NCBI GenBank assembly: GCA_019059635.1
Contig: JAGVRJ010000014.1
Span: forward strand, 558,001 to 622,000
Reading direction: 5' to 3'
DNA length: 64,000 nt
From: Proales similis
Taxonomy: Eukaryota > Rotifera > Eurotatoria > Ploima > Proalidae
In this document: in pieces, positions 25,732 to 37,238 of the stretch
Numbering within the stretch: the stretch's first letter is position 1
How the letters are laid out: every line of letters begins with the position of its first letter
The notes under the pieces: generated by a model
What the model was told of the DNA's origin: nothing
The model's database searches: none
The model's input: the letters and a program-made list of their open reading frames with translations, nothing else
Translations under genes and position numbers: made by a program

Positions 25732-27568
25732 ATGACGGCACCATCCGTAAGTCACTCAGATTTATATTCTTACTTTAAGTAAAAATTTCAAAGGCTCAAG
25801 TATACCCGTATAAAAACCAAAGCTATGAGACACTTAAGCGACAGTTTGGTCCAAGAAATCTTTTCAAGGATCCAGAATTTCCAGCATCCAGTAACTCCCT
25901 CTATTATACTCAGTCACCGCCCAGAGGAGTGGTGTGGAAACGTCCACATGTAAGAAGCATCGAGTTCTCTTTATGTACCCTATTTTTATGACCAATAATT
26001 AGGAAATATGCAAAGAACCGCATTTTTTTATCGCAGGGGCCTCTCGATTCGACTTGGATCAAGGCTATTTGGGAAACTGTTGGTTTATTGCGGCTGTATC
26101 AATCATTACTCAGCGCCCATCTATATTTGAATTTATTGTCCCATCTGAACAAAAAATGTCAGGACCTGAGTACAATGGCATGTTTCACTTTCGATTCTGG
26201 CAATTCGGAAAGTGGTACGATGTCGTTGTTGATGACCTTTTGCCTGTATTTCCCGATGGACGGCTCGTATTTTGCAGCAATAAAACACAACCAAACGAAT
26301 TCTGGAGCAGTCTTTTGGAGAAAGCGTACGCAAAACTATCTTGGTCATATGAGGGTCTTGACGCTGGACAAACAACTGACGCCCTAATCGATTTGACTGG
26401 AGGAATCGAAGAAGATTACGAGTTGAATCAAATAGTGGATAAGCCAAATTTTTATCATGTGATTCAGAATGCTCTGTCTCACGGCGCTTTGATGGGATGC
26501 TCTATTAACGCTGAACCTCAAGTTATTGAAGCTCGAATGTCAAATGGACTCATTAAAGGCCATGCTTATGCCATTACTGCTGTTCTTACTCTTGGTTTAA
26601 ACTCAAGACCGCTTAGACTCGTTCGGCTTCGCAATCCGTGGGGAAATGATGTGGAATGGACTGGAGCCTGGTCAGATCGAGATCCTAATTGGAATAGAAT
26701 TCCTAGAGAAGACAAAGAACGTCTTGGTCAATGTTCAAAGGCAGACGGAGAGTTTTGGATGGCATTCGAAGATTGGATGCGTTTATTTGATCAAGTGCAA
26801 ATATGCCATTTGTCTCCGGACACTCTGCGAACATCAAGAGAGCAAAGAAGCCAATGGCGCTGTGTGCAGTTTGATGGCGAATGGGTTAGCGGTCGCTCAG
26901 CAGGAGGCTGTGGTCAAGAAAGCAAAAGTCTTTTCTGGACTAATCCCCAATACCTTATTAGTCTAAAGCATCCAGACCAAGGAGAGAATAGCTGTAGTCT
27001 AATAGTTGCTTGCATGCAAAAATTTACTCGACAAAAAAGAATGCAGTTGAATGGGAAGTCAGCCGAAGAGTTTATTCAACTTCGAATATACAGAGTGAAT
27101 GCAGGAGTTGATATAAGCGTATTTCAGTCAGGAAGTGCTGAGAAACTATACCCTCAAGATTTAGAACGAATCGGGACAACTGGTGCATATATTAACAAAC
27201 GAGAAGTCACTTTTCAGGCTCGAGTTCCACCCGGAAATTATATCATTATACCAAGCACATATGAGCCTAACAGAGAGGCCAAGTTCTTGCTTCGTGTCTT
27301 CACTGAGGATTTCCCTGAGTCACTGCCTATGACGATTGATAAGCCATATGTCAATCCTAACGAGTTGATATTTAAGGATGGCAAAGGACCTGAACGTGAA
27401 TTTGGCATCGAGCAATGGTGGGAATCACTGCCTGAGCATGAAAAAGAAAGAGTGAAAAAAATTCTTGGTATAGCTGCAGTAGGGACGATTGCTCTGTGCT
27501 GTTGCTGGCAACTTATTTCTTCTGTTATCAACTCAAGACGCAACCGCTATGAATTTAACCCTTCCTAA
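25732..27568 (+). CDS. Calpain-family cysteine protease with C-terminal membrane anchor
   Basis: This is a calcium-dependent cysteine protease of the calpain C2 family. Exons are 25732-25746, 25794-25949 and 26003-27568 (578 residues). The catalytic triad is complete: Cys83 in GNCWF, His244 in GHAYAIT and Asn268 in NPWGN. Residues 58-330 form the CysPc core and about 335-490 the C2-like domain III. No penta-EF-hand domain follows. Instead a charged linker leads to a hydrophobic stretch at about residues 544-566 (GIAAVGTIALCCCW...), a basic RRNR patch and the end. This looks like a tail anchor, placing the protease on the cytosolic face of a membrane. Classical calpains end in a PEF domain and calpain-5/6 in a C2 domain. 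A polyadenylation signal lies at 27625-27630. Confidence 0.92.
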
Positions 27569-28671
27569 TTGATTTGTCAGAATAGGAAACCCGTTTGAGA
27601 CTCGTCAGCTCTTGCCAGGCTTTGAATAAATATTATAATCGAAAATATCACTTTGGTATTTATTTATACACATCAAAAATGAAGAAGTTAGGTTAATAAC
27701 AAGTCAATCGAGAAGCGGAAGGAAATAGCTCTTGAGATATCAAACATTCATATATATATTTACAGTCCCTTTTCAACAAGATTCTAGTTTCATTTAAAAT
27801 GGTTATCAACTGGAGTTTGTATTTCAATAGGCTCACTCTCGATTGAACAGCAATCGACTCGATATTTTTGTATGCATGCGAGAATGCGAGCCTTTTAACG
27901 AGGTTCGTTAGCTCAATTAGTTTATGATTTGAGGCAATTAAGCTTGCTATGCGGGCTCTCGCTTTCTTAATTAATGAAGTAACAAAAACAAGCCAGCCAG
28001 CAACATTCTTAAGCAGAGTAAATTGGCCGAGGCACCAACGAGGAATATATTTAGGCTTTTGGCATGATTAAAATTGCAAATCCAGTTGAGTCTGTTGGGA
28101 GTCGAGCACTTTGCCATACTTACTTCGATTGCTTCCATCCTCAGGTGAATAAGACTGCTATTAAGCTGAATAAGCGATTTAATATATGAAAAAAATCACG
28201 ATATATCTTTTCAAGAGGTTTGGCAAAATTTTAATAACAAGGCAAGCTCTACCACAGTCGTTTTTTATTAGATCTGCTTCTTCATCGATAGAGCTATTAA
28301 ATTGATAAAAGTGTTCTATATTATTCATGTGACAGGTGTGTTTGTGTGATGGTTGTCTGCATACATTGTAGGGCTGATTCTCATTATTCTCTTTGGATGC
28401 ATTTATTAATGCTTTCACTTGGAAACAAAATTAATTGTAGCATGCTTTTCTGAGCAAAGCCAACGCAATGATAAACAAAAACGACCGAATAGAGATTTGG
28501 GAGCAAGAGTGGCGCTTAAGATGCCGATCGGTTTTAAATTTCTGCTTCAGCTCATATTACTGTTCAAGCGGTCTTGCTTACATCATTCCTTTCAGCAAAT
28601 GCTTACTGTATTTAAGATGAAATAACAATGGATTCACATCCCTGCGAGCAGTCTCAACCATATTATCCATA
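27569..28671. other. Intergenic, 1.1 kb
   Basis: This is an AT-rich non-coding stretch containing the calpain polyadenylation signal and an AT dinucleotide run near 27752. Short open frames are present on both strands but show no protein-like composition. No RNA gene or repeat family was recognised. Confidence 0.5.
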
Positions 28672-29286
28672 ATGACGCGGCGAACAATTAGCGATAATGA
28701 TTTAGAGCAGCTTATTAGATTCTTGGCTTTTCTTAAACATTCTTCTAATGTGTCGCTTGGAGCTGAAGAGAATGGCACTCGCAATCTTTCAAATCATCTA
28801 TCTGAGCATCCATCCAAACTCGAAAATCTTCCTATTGCTTTTGTACAGCTTTTGATAATTACCGCAGTTTTCGGAGTGCTTGTTTTTTTGTGTAAATGCA
28901 ACCAGCTACTCTTAAGGTGTAAGCAATCTGGAAAACAAAATGAGCTCTATCGGGAACGAAAATCATGGAAAGAACGCATAAGCAATTTTTTCCGGCTATT
29001 CAGACGCAAAAGGCCAGCAAGAATTCGTCGACAGCGAGTGAAAAGAGCCAAACGAACAAACCAGACATGGAGGAACGCTTCTTCCCTCAACAGACAATCC
29101 GATTCTAATCAAACTGGTTCGCTGATTTCGAGACGTCGTTCACTTCTGAATCGAACCCGAAATGCAAACTTTTCAACCGGTTCTTACATAACAAGACGAC
29201 AATATGGTTCTTATCAAAAGCCACGAAGCATCCAAAATGATCAGAAAGCATCATCCAGCTCGATAATTATTAAAATGGAGGATTAA
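28672..29286 (+). CDS. Small single-pass membrane protein with Arg-rich tail
   Basis: This is an intronless frame of 204 residues, and I do not recognise the family. Residues 1-60 are polar with one NGT and one NLS sequon. Residues about 62-82 form a hydrophobic segment (FVQLLIITAVFGVLVFLC) followed by a Cys/Lys cluster. The remaining 120 residues are very rich in Arg, Ser and Asn, including FRLFRRKRPARIRRQR. The layout fits a type III or signal-anchor protein with a strongly basic cytoplasmic tail. The basic patch could bind acidic phospholipids or nucleic acid, which is inference. The region may also be one exon of a larger gene. Confidence 0.5.
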   Translation: MTRRTISDNDLEQLIRFLAFLKHSSNVSLGAEENGTRNLSNHLSEHPSKLENLPIAFVQLLIITAVFGVLVFLCKCNQLLLRCKQSGKQNELYRERKSWKERISNFFRLFRRKRPARIRRQRVKRAKRTNQTWRNASSLNRQSDSNQTGSLISRRRSLLNRTRNANFSTGSYITRRQYGSYQKPRSIQNDQKASSSSIIIKMED

Positions 29287-29418
29287 GTTTGATGGAAAAT
29301 AAAAATAAATAAAATGGATCAATTATATTCTAAATTTCAGTGGAAAATTGATAAGAATTGAAATTATTTTGTGAGAAAGCTTGTAAGGCGAAGTTAATTA
29401 ATTGTAATGAAATTGCAT

Positions 29419-30667
29419 TCAGCTGCCAATTTGCTTATAATCATGAAAGTAAAAATCGCAGTTAAGTATAGGATCGTTGTTATGGAGAATCATATAATCG
29501 TAAAAGAGAACTATTCTTTCATTGCTCTGAATAAGTTCCTCATATGGACAACCTTTATAGCCGTAACTTAGGAGTGTTTGATTATCTTCCATGCGCGATG
29601 ATCTTGTACGGTTTGAATCACTATATATCACCAATTTACACGTCTCTATAAAGGCCTCTTTCTTAATCAGTTCGATTAAACTCAAAACTCTGGTATCTGA
29701 GGTTAAGATTTTGTTTCGCACATGAAGGGGATGATCTCTCATGCTTGCAAACGTGATTAACTTGAAGTCTACTCTCAAGTAACTAAAAAAAGAACTTAAA
29801 TAATCAATTTGGCCATTTCTTTAAATATAACAAAATTCACTGACTTTGGGTATTGATGGGAAAATTTTTCGTAGAGCAATTTTTGAAATTTGATCGAGTC
29901 TCCTTTAATCAGTTTGATTCCGTCGATATATTCATGCCTATCCAGTTAATGAAGAATAACTTAGAATAGATTTTCAAGCCAAGATTCACATTTACTACTT
30001 TATTTTGATGTCAAAGTACGTTGGCTTTAATTTGGTCAAGTCGACTAGTCCACTGTTTTCTTCGTCTAATAGTTTGCATAAAGAGTGAATTTGAACTTTG
30101 GTTCCCGGAAATCCAATTTGCTTAAGGACTTGGTAGTAAAGAGTAAGAAGAAGGCTATGAATTAATTTTGAAGAAGCTCAAAATACCTAATTTAAGAATA
30201 TCATAGGGAATGGCCAAATTATTTTCTTTCTTGTCAACTTTGGTCTCCTCTTCATTTTCGGCTTGGTTTTCTTTTTCCTCTTGGCTCACTTCTTCATCAA
30301 AATTGATTTGATCCGCTGGTTCATCACCTTCTTTAATCATAATCAAGTATTCCTTGAAGCTTTCGTGCTCATTAATTTTCTCATTTTGTTTGCAACCGAG
30401 AGAAACGATCAAATCAGCTCGGTCTTGATTCAACCATTTCTTGACGAGAATTAGAAACTCGTTTCTGGGTTCGACCGAATCCAAAAATTTGCAAGCTTCC
30501 TTGTCAAGACGTTCCTTTGAAAGCCATTCAGCTACCAAAATATAAGAATTCAGTCTCGTGAGTTTTACCAATGCTTTCTTTTTTGCACTTGTTTTTTTCT
30601 TTTTCTTTTTTTTGTCCTGTTTTACTACTTGGGCCAAAGCTCCGCTTGGATTTTTGTTCAAATTCAT
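29419..30667 (-). CDS. Unrecognised four-exon gene, Lys-rich N terminus
   Basis: The exons are 30667-30187, 30128-29999, 29937-29845 and 29782-29419. All joins keep phase and the introns are 59-62 bp, matching the local norm. The product is 355 residues. The N terminus has a run of seven lysines (QDKKKKKKKT), then predicted helices, then a Glu-rich stretch (EEKENQAENEEE) at about 135-150. The C-terminal third alternates strands and helices (VRNKILTSDTRVLSLIELI) in a way reminiscent of a ubiquitin-like fold, but this is a weak impression. It lies 200 bp downstream of ELYS on the same strand. I cannot assign a function. Confidence 0.6.
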
Positions 30668-30868
30668 TTCAATTCTAGTCTTGTTGGCACTTCTAATGTC
30701 TAAAAACTCTTGCTTTGGAGCTTCAGGAATTTATTTATTAACATAATTTTAAGTTGCCATAGAGATTTAGAAGAAATTTTGTAATTCTTGTTAATGAAAA
30801 TTAAATTTTACTCCAGTAATGAATTTCATAAGATCGAATTGATTTCTTATTAGTCAGAACTAAATCAG

Positions 30869-33800
30869 CTAACGTTCCTCGATTTTGTTAAGCTCTTTTT
30901 TCTTTATTCGTGTAGTTCGACGGCCACTCGCTGGCGTCTCTTCTTGGCTATCCGATGGCGTATTTCTAGATCGTAAATTGTAACTTCGTTCAGAATTTGA
31001 TCTCGTCAAATTAGTTGATCTTTTCATTCTGCTTCTTGTTGATGTTGAAGCGTTCGAGACAGTGCTGGCTAAAGACTCGTTTGGCGATTGCTGCTGCGTT
31101 TCCTCTTGTTCCTCCGTACTCTTCTTAGATCTTAGGTTTCTTCTTGTCGAAGATTTCTTTGCGGTTGAAGCTGACGAAAAAGTCGTTGAAGATGAAACAA
31201 TGCTTGACGCTGATGGACTTGGAGAGCGCAATTTAGAGCGTGTTCTCCGAACCTCCGAATCTTTTTCATTCATAGCATCGTCGTGACGTCGCAAATTATA
31301 TGTTGAAATGCGGTTATCTTCCTCCAACAAGCTTACGAGCTGACTTGAGCTTTGCTTTTCTTCTTCTTTTTCTTGCCTTACTCGACTTCGAGTAAGTCTT
31401 GAAGACGAATAATCGTCTTTTTCTTTGGTCGAAGCAGAGCTCAAGTCACTGTTTCGACGTCTACAAGTTGCTTTTTTAGGCTTTTCTTGTTCAGTCCAAA
31501 TCGAGCGTCTTTTAGAGGTCTTTGATTTTTTCGCTTCTGATTTTAAGTCTCTTGTTGATTGAGATACTGAAGAAATAAGAGAAGAATCTGATTCGTTTGC
31601 TGGTGCTTCGTCTTCTATTGTGCTTATTTTACTGGCGTTCGTATCCGCGTTGGTGGCCACACTATTTGCAAGCGAAGCAGAGCTCATGTTTAAATCAAAT
31701 GACTCATTATTGTCGCTTTCTTCTTTCAGAGTCTGATCGTTGCTTTCTTTTTCTGTGCTATTTTCTTCTTGATTGGTCGGTAGCTGTTGATCTTCTGGCA
31801 TCAACGGTGGCTCACTATTTATTAGAACACTTAAACTTGATTGCGCATTTGAATCAATGGTAGATTCAAGGCATAGACTTGTCTGAATTTGAGCTTCTTC
31901 AGCTTCGATTTCACAATTCGATTCATTTAGGGTCGTAACAACTGCTTTCTCAATGGCTATTTCCTCTGAGACGGCATTTAATTCCAAAACTTGATGGTCA
32001 TTGGGACTCTGTTCGTCTATTTCTTCAGAAGCTCGATGTTCTGTAAATTCTAAATGACTTATATGTATCGACTTGGCGACATTGGCACTTTCAAACAAAT
32101 AATCTTGGACGCCAGACCAACTTGCTGTTGGGTTCGTATCTTGATCTTCAGTTTTCTCAACACGAGGTGACTGGGTGATTCTTTCGAAAATTGATCTTCT
32201 CAAGTTTTCAAAGTCGTTAAAAATCGGCAAATCCACTGGAACATTTACGGCATCGATCGTTGCGTTTTCCTCCTTACTCGTGCTTTCACCTTCTATTTCT
32301 TGGTCCTCATCTTCAGCACTGAAAAGTTGAATTGGCTCAATGATTGGCTCTTGTTCTGTTTCTACCGAATAAGTTGCAGAAATAGGCCTTAAGGGCTTTT
32401 CAACTGATTTGTTACTTTCCTCTTGATTATTTAATTGAACTGCGTACTCAAAATTTTTTGGTGTCTCCGTCAGCTGCTGAGGAGAGTGTAAAGGTTCATC
32501 AGGTTTCGAGCGAGTATATTGTGCTAGCTTGAATTTGACTGATTTTGATCGCTGATTATGATGACTCTTTTTAAGTGATGACTGAAGATTTGGTGCTTCG
32601 TTTTTTCTGGCGTTGACCGATGGCGGAGAATCCATGTTGTTATGTCTTTTGGCATTGTTAGAATCATCACAGGGCATCGACCTTTTGCGACTTGCTCTCT
32701 CTGGCTCAGTGGCATTTTCGACAGCAATCGCCTTCAGTGGAATCTTAATAAGATCCAAAAGCTCGGCTTCCTTAGAGGCATCTATTCTGTGTTTAATCAA
32801 ACTACGACTAGATAGAGAGCACAATTCCACCAGACTTGAGGTTGATTGAAAGCTGAATTCCTGAGCTCGTTTGATGTCTCCACTAAAAATCAAATGGGTC
32901 AGACGAGCTGGGCTTGAGGAGAGGTGCAATATTCTTCCCGAAGCCTGAATTTGCTTTGCGGTTTCTATAGTTGACGAAATCGATGAGTATGAAGAATTAA
33001 GAATTTGACGAGAGTTCCTTTCATACAAGTCAATAGCTCGTTTGAAATCACGTTGTTTCATATATAAGTCTATAGCCAATGAGCAGAGACGTATGTCATC
33101 ACTACTTTTAGCTTCTAGATATGTAAGCAGAACTCCCAGAATCTCTGAATCAGTCAAGGATAGCTTGACAAGTCGACTCAAATAGTCAAAGCGATCGCAT
33201 TCATCGAAAAAATGGATAAGCAGTGATTTTGATGCATTCACCATTCCGACAGCAGTAAGGTCACTTAATTTGGTGTTTCGCAGTCTATTTAGATGGGGAC
33301 GAAGTAGTTCGTAGGCTTCTTTAAGTAAACCATTCGAAACATAAACTGTTAAAATTAATCGGGTTTGCAAATGAAGCTCTATGGGTTTTTTCTTAAGCCA
33401 ATCTCGAATAAGAGGTGAATCGTGACGAGAGAAAAAACGCCAAAAAACTTCGTCATCATTCCAGTTTTCAGTATCTCTCATATTTCCTTTGCTAAACAGC
33501 CAGAGGCAATGGGCTGCAAATTCATAGTTTTTTGCCTTTATGGAATCGGTGATCAGGTGAAATCTTTCATAGAATTCTAACTGGCACACGTCTGACGTTG
33601 AGATGAAATTTTGGCTCTCCTTAATACATTACCTAAATTTGAATCTTGGCTAGTAAAAAAAAATAAAAAATAAATTACATGGAACTTTTGTTCATCAATC
33701 AAAAAAAGACCGCTTGTCAAGTAGTATATTCGAAGGCAGTCTTTCTCTTCACAATATTCTCTTGTAAGTTGCCTTATCTTGAAGAATTCAAATTAAGAAC

Positions 33801-36706
33801 AGTCAACTCTCCAAGAAATGTAAAATTGGCAAACTTTGGATCGTAGAGGTTCTTCAGAAATCTGGAGTATTTCACATAAGATGTAGAGAATCCACATTTT
33901 TTTAAGTTCATCGCCGACATTTGGTTCCATTATTATTTGATGCATTTGCTTTTATAAAGATAAAACTTTAATTATTTTTTTCATGTTTAAGCTCAAGACA
34001 AAACAAAGACAAACCAAGATATCCTGAGGTGACGGGGAGGCATACAGGGCATTTAAGGCCAGCTCGCAGTTAAGAAATTCAAAAAATGCTAAATTTGCAA
34101 ACTTATTTTCGGTAGAGAATCCAGGTACTTCTTTGCATGCTTTGATACGTTCTCGTCGACTTTTGATCAATTTTAAGACCGAATCAAAAATGGTTGCACA
34201 ATTAGGAGAAAATAAACTCGAGGTCGAATCATTTATGAGTAGCTTGTGCTTATTGAACAGATTCAAGTGCCATATATGATCTCCAATTAGAGTTAAGATG
34301 CGCATCCTTTGCTCAATTGCAATCCTTCCCTCATCACTAGTTGCCAAGCGTAAAAACTCGCTGTAAATTCTCTTAAGTTGGCTAACTCGCTCCATTTTAA
34401 GATGTAAGAATTGCGACACTTTTTCTTCACGGATTTTTTTACAAGACCAGACCATGTGCTCTAAATTTGATCAATTATATTAGAGTAAAAATAAACAAAA
34501 TTTCAAGCACTCACGAAATTGGTCCATTTCGGTTTTTAATTGAATAATTTTGTTCCATGACCAGTCGTATATTGACTTGATTGAATTAGAAGAGATCAAG
34601 CAAGTATCTACAGGAGGAAGACAATTGAGGTAAAAAAAATTCTCCCCGAGTATAATATTCAATTCACATACCCAAATCATTCAGACGATGAATGCAATTA
34701 AATAGGGGCGAAAGATCGCATGAATCCAATAGGAAATCAAGAACAAGCTGAATATTTGAATATTGGCGCTCAAGATCTTTGGGGTCGATGAGCCCAATTT
34801 TGATCAAAAGCTCAACTGCTGGTTCAGCGATTTGCATCAAATCTTCTTGTTGACTTAACCATTCAAGCGCCTGTATTTATTTTACGAAAGAAATTTTAAT
34901 TTTATCGCTTTTTCAGTGCATCGTTCTTAATCTCTCACTTGATGTTCTGGTGTACGAATGTACAAACGACTCACCTTGAATGCAGCAACAATCAAAGCCT
35001 CTGAAAAATTTCAAACCAATTAATTTAAATCCCGAAACCTTTTATTTTTTCTTACCTATGTAGAATTGTTCAAGTTCCTTTAAGTTATCTTCCTCTTCCT
35101 CCAAAGCGTTTGGGAAACTCGTCTTAAATTTTCTATCGTGGCTGCTGCCAACACGGGAAATTTTTTGAATTTCGATACTCTTTGAAAAGGTTTAGAAGCA
35201 AGCATTCTTTCGAAATTTAAGAATCAGACCAACTTTTAGTTCATCGCAGCCAATATCCACCGCATATACTCCCCAGAAAAAATTTTCCGACTTAATTTTA
35301 CTCGGCATGCAACTGGTGTACCATTGATTTAGATCAAAGAAAAATATTCTTGTTTCATCATGGTTTGAACAGGTTACAAATGCTAGCGCTCCGTCGTCTA
35401 ACAATCCACAACAATAATTGGCAGTTGTTTGTATTTTTAAAAACGATTTTATCTTACCTGGCAGAGTTTTAACTTGAACTGAATAACTCGTAAAGCCGAT
35501 AAGTTCATGCTCAAGTACGATTGCACAATAGTTGAGAGACTTGAGTTTTAAATTAACGATTTCATAAAAAAAAATAGAGTAATGGAAGACAATTTACCTG
35601 ATAAATCGACTCTTGAAGCTTTTCATAAACTAATTGGTAAAGGAGAAGGTGAGTGTTTTTGGTTCCATAAGTCGCCATCAGGTAGACACAAGGTTTGGGG
35701 TCATTTATTGGCTGCAATAAAGCCATATCAACTACAGGTTCTTGCATTTCCCCAAAGACACTACTCGATTCAATATCCAAGCTGGTCATATTCCAAATTT
35801 GGAAACAACCGAAGTTGAAACCAATTAACAAAGAATCAATCATTGACTCGTAGTGTATACAAGTGACTTGCACCTGCTCTGCATTCATCGAGGAAGCGCA
35901 GCTATCATCAGGCATTACGTAATGAAACATATTTCCGTCCGCATAAGATCCTTGTCAAAAAGTTTTGATCGAGTAGACTAATCATGTTCGATTATTAAAA
36001 CTAACCATTTAATAAACATGCAATAATCTGCTTATCTTTGCTCGCATCCTTCCGAAACTGCTCAAGCATATCAAACTCAAATGGAGCTAATTCAATTTGC
36101 TTAAGTTTTAAGGGTCGTCTCTCATTAGACATGGCGCGGATTAATTCTTTGGAAGGGCTCATATCTAGCAGCAGTATTTGTCCTCCTTTAAGAGCACAAA
36201 TAGCCGTGAGTTTGCCCATTTGTCTCAAAAGACTTGCTGATGGGCCCTTATCGACCACGCACTCAATCTTTTCTGCTGAATGAGGCAATTCAACCGCCAA
36301 AAGTACTTGGGCTGAAAACATATGATAGAGTACAACTATATGGCTGTCTGAACGAGAAGCCCCAACCAAAATTAGCGGCTGGGCATCTACAATGACGTGC
36401 TGGGCGCAATTTATTTGGAACGGTTCTTTCTGTTTTGAGTAGATTATTACTCAGTCCTGAGACAAAACGTTTTGAAACCTTACCAAACTCCCGAATCTAT
36501 GAGATCGAACAACATTGGTTTTGCCATTTTGAACATGCAAAGAAGCTCTGTCAGCTGAATTCACAAACCAAGTTAAATTTGCGTCTGAAAATTTGACTGT
36601 TTAAAGAGGCTGAATTGATTATATGTCTGTTAATTTTACCTTCAAGAAGAGCACCAATGTGAATGCCAAAATCAAAACTAGCCAAAGTCTGTAAATCGTC
36701 GTTCAT
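30869..36706 (-). CDS. AHCTF1: ELYS/AHCTF1 (MEL-28) nucleoporin
   Basis: ELYS binds chromatin at mitotic exit and recruits the Nup107-160 complex to seed nuclear pores. I joined 14 exons: 36706-36640, 36596-36484, 36429-36006, 35950-35598, 35539-35458, 35397-35234, 35179-35056, 35000-34975, 34870-34672, 34607-34515, 34460-34015, 33948-33808, 33777-33679 and 33619-30869. They sum to 5082 bases (1693 residues) with all phases consistent. The N-terminal beta-propeller shows family-like GFNFGCFQIWNM, PINDPKPCVYL and FFFDLNQWY. The helical ELYS domain contains DWSWNKII. The C-terminal 700 residues are disordered, Ser/Glu-rich and finally basic, fitting chromatin binding. Exon 8 is only 26 nt, and the intron between exons 12 and 13 only 30 bp. 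It is divergent from GPI. Confidence 0.88.
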
Positions 36707-37238
36707 TTTTTTTCACATAGGCGGCTACTAAACTAGTAGAGAGTGAGTCATTTAAAATTGATTGGCGGCAAAAATTCAAAATTGTTTAAGTTTATATAAT
36801 ATATAACTATGGAGCACTGATTTTGACTGTGTAGGTCAGATTCTTCTAGGAATAGCTGTTTCGAATAGAAATTAACTTTTTCTTGGATTAATTTTCTAAA
36901 GCAGAAGCTCTATTGATTAGTATAATTTATGCAAGTCGAATGAAACGCTTTGATTTTATTAGAATTTATTTTAAGTTCTCTTAGGAAAGCTTGTTGGCTT
37001 CTTCATACATGAAGCGGCTGTTGACTCACGGACCTAATAGCTAGTTCGGAGCTTTAAAAAAACTTACATTTTGGTTAGATATGCCTAATTATTTTTTTGA
37101 AACTGTTACAATCCCTATACTTTATCCGCGCTATATTATGCATCCTTTCTGAGATTTAAAGCAGACGCGTTATAATTTATTTACATTAATTGAGTGTATT
37201 GAATTAAGCTTACTTTAAGAATCGAAAAAAATTCAAAC
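36707..37238. other. Divergent promoter region between ELYS and GPI
   Basis: A 532 bp AT-rich spacer separates the ELYS and glucose-6-phosphate isomerase start codons, which point away from each other. It must hold both promoters. No specific element could be assigned. Confidence 0.5.

Noticed and set aside
28419-28625. A 68-residue open frame upstream of the basic membrane protein
   Set aside because: No ATG-led protein-like sequence and no splice join to the downstream gene.
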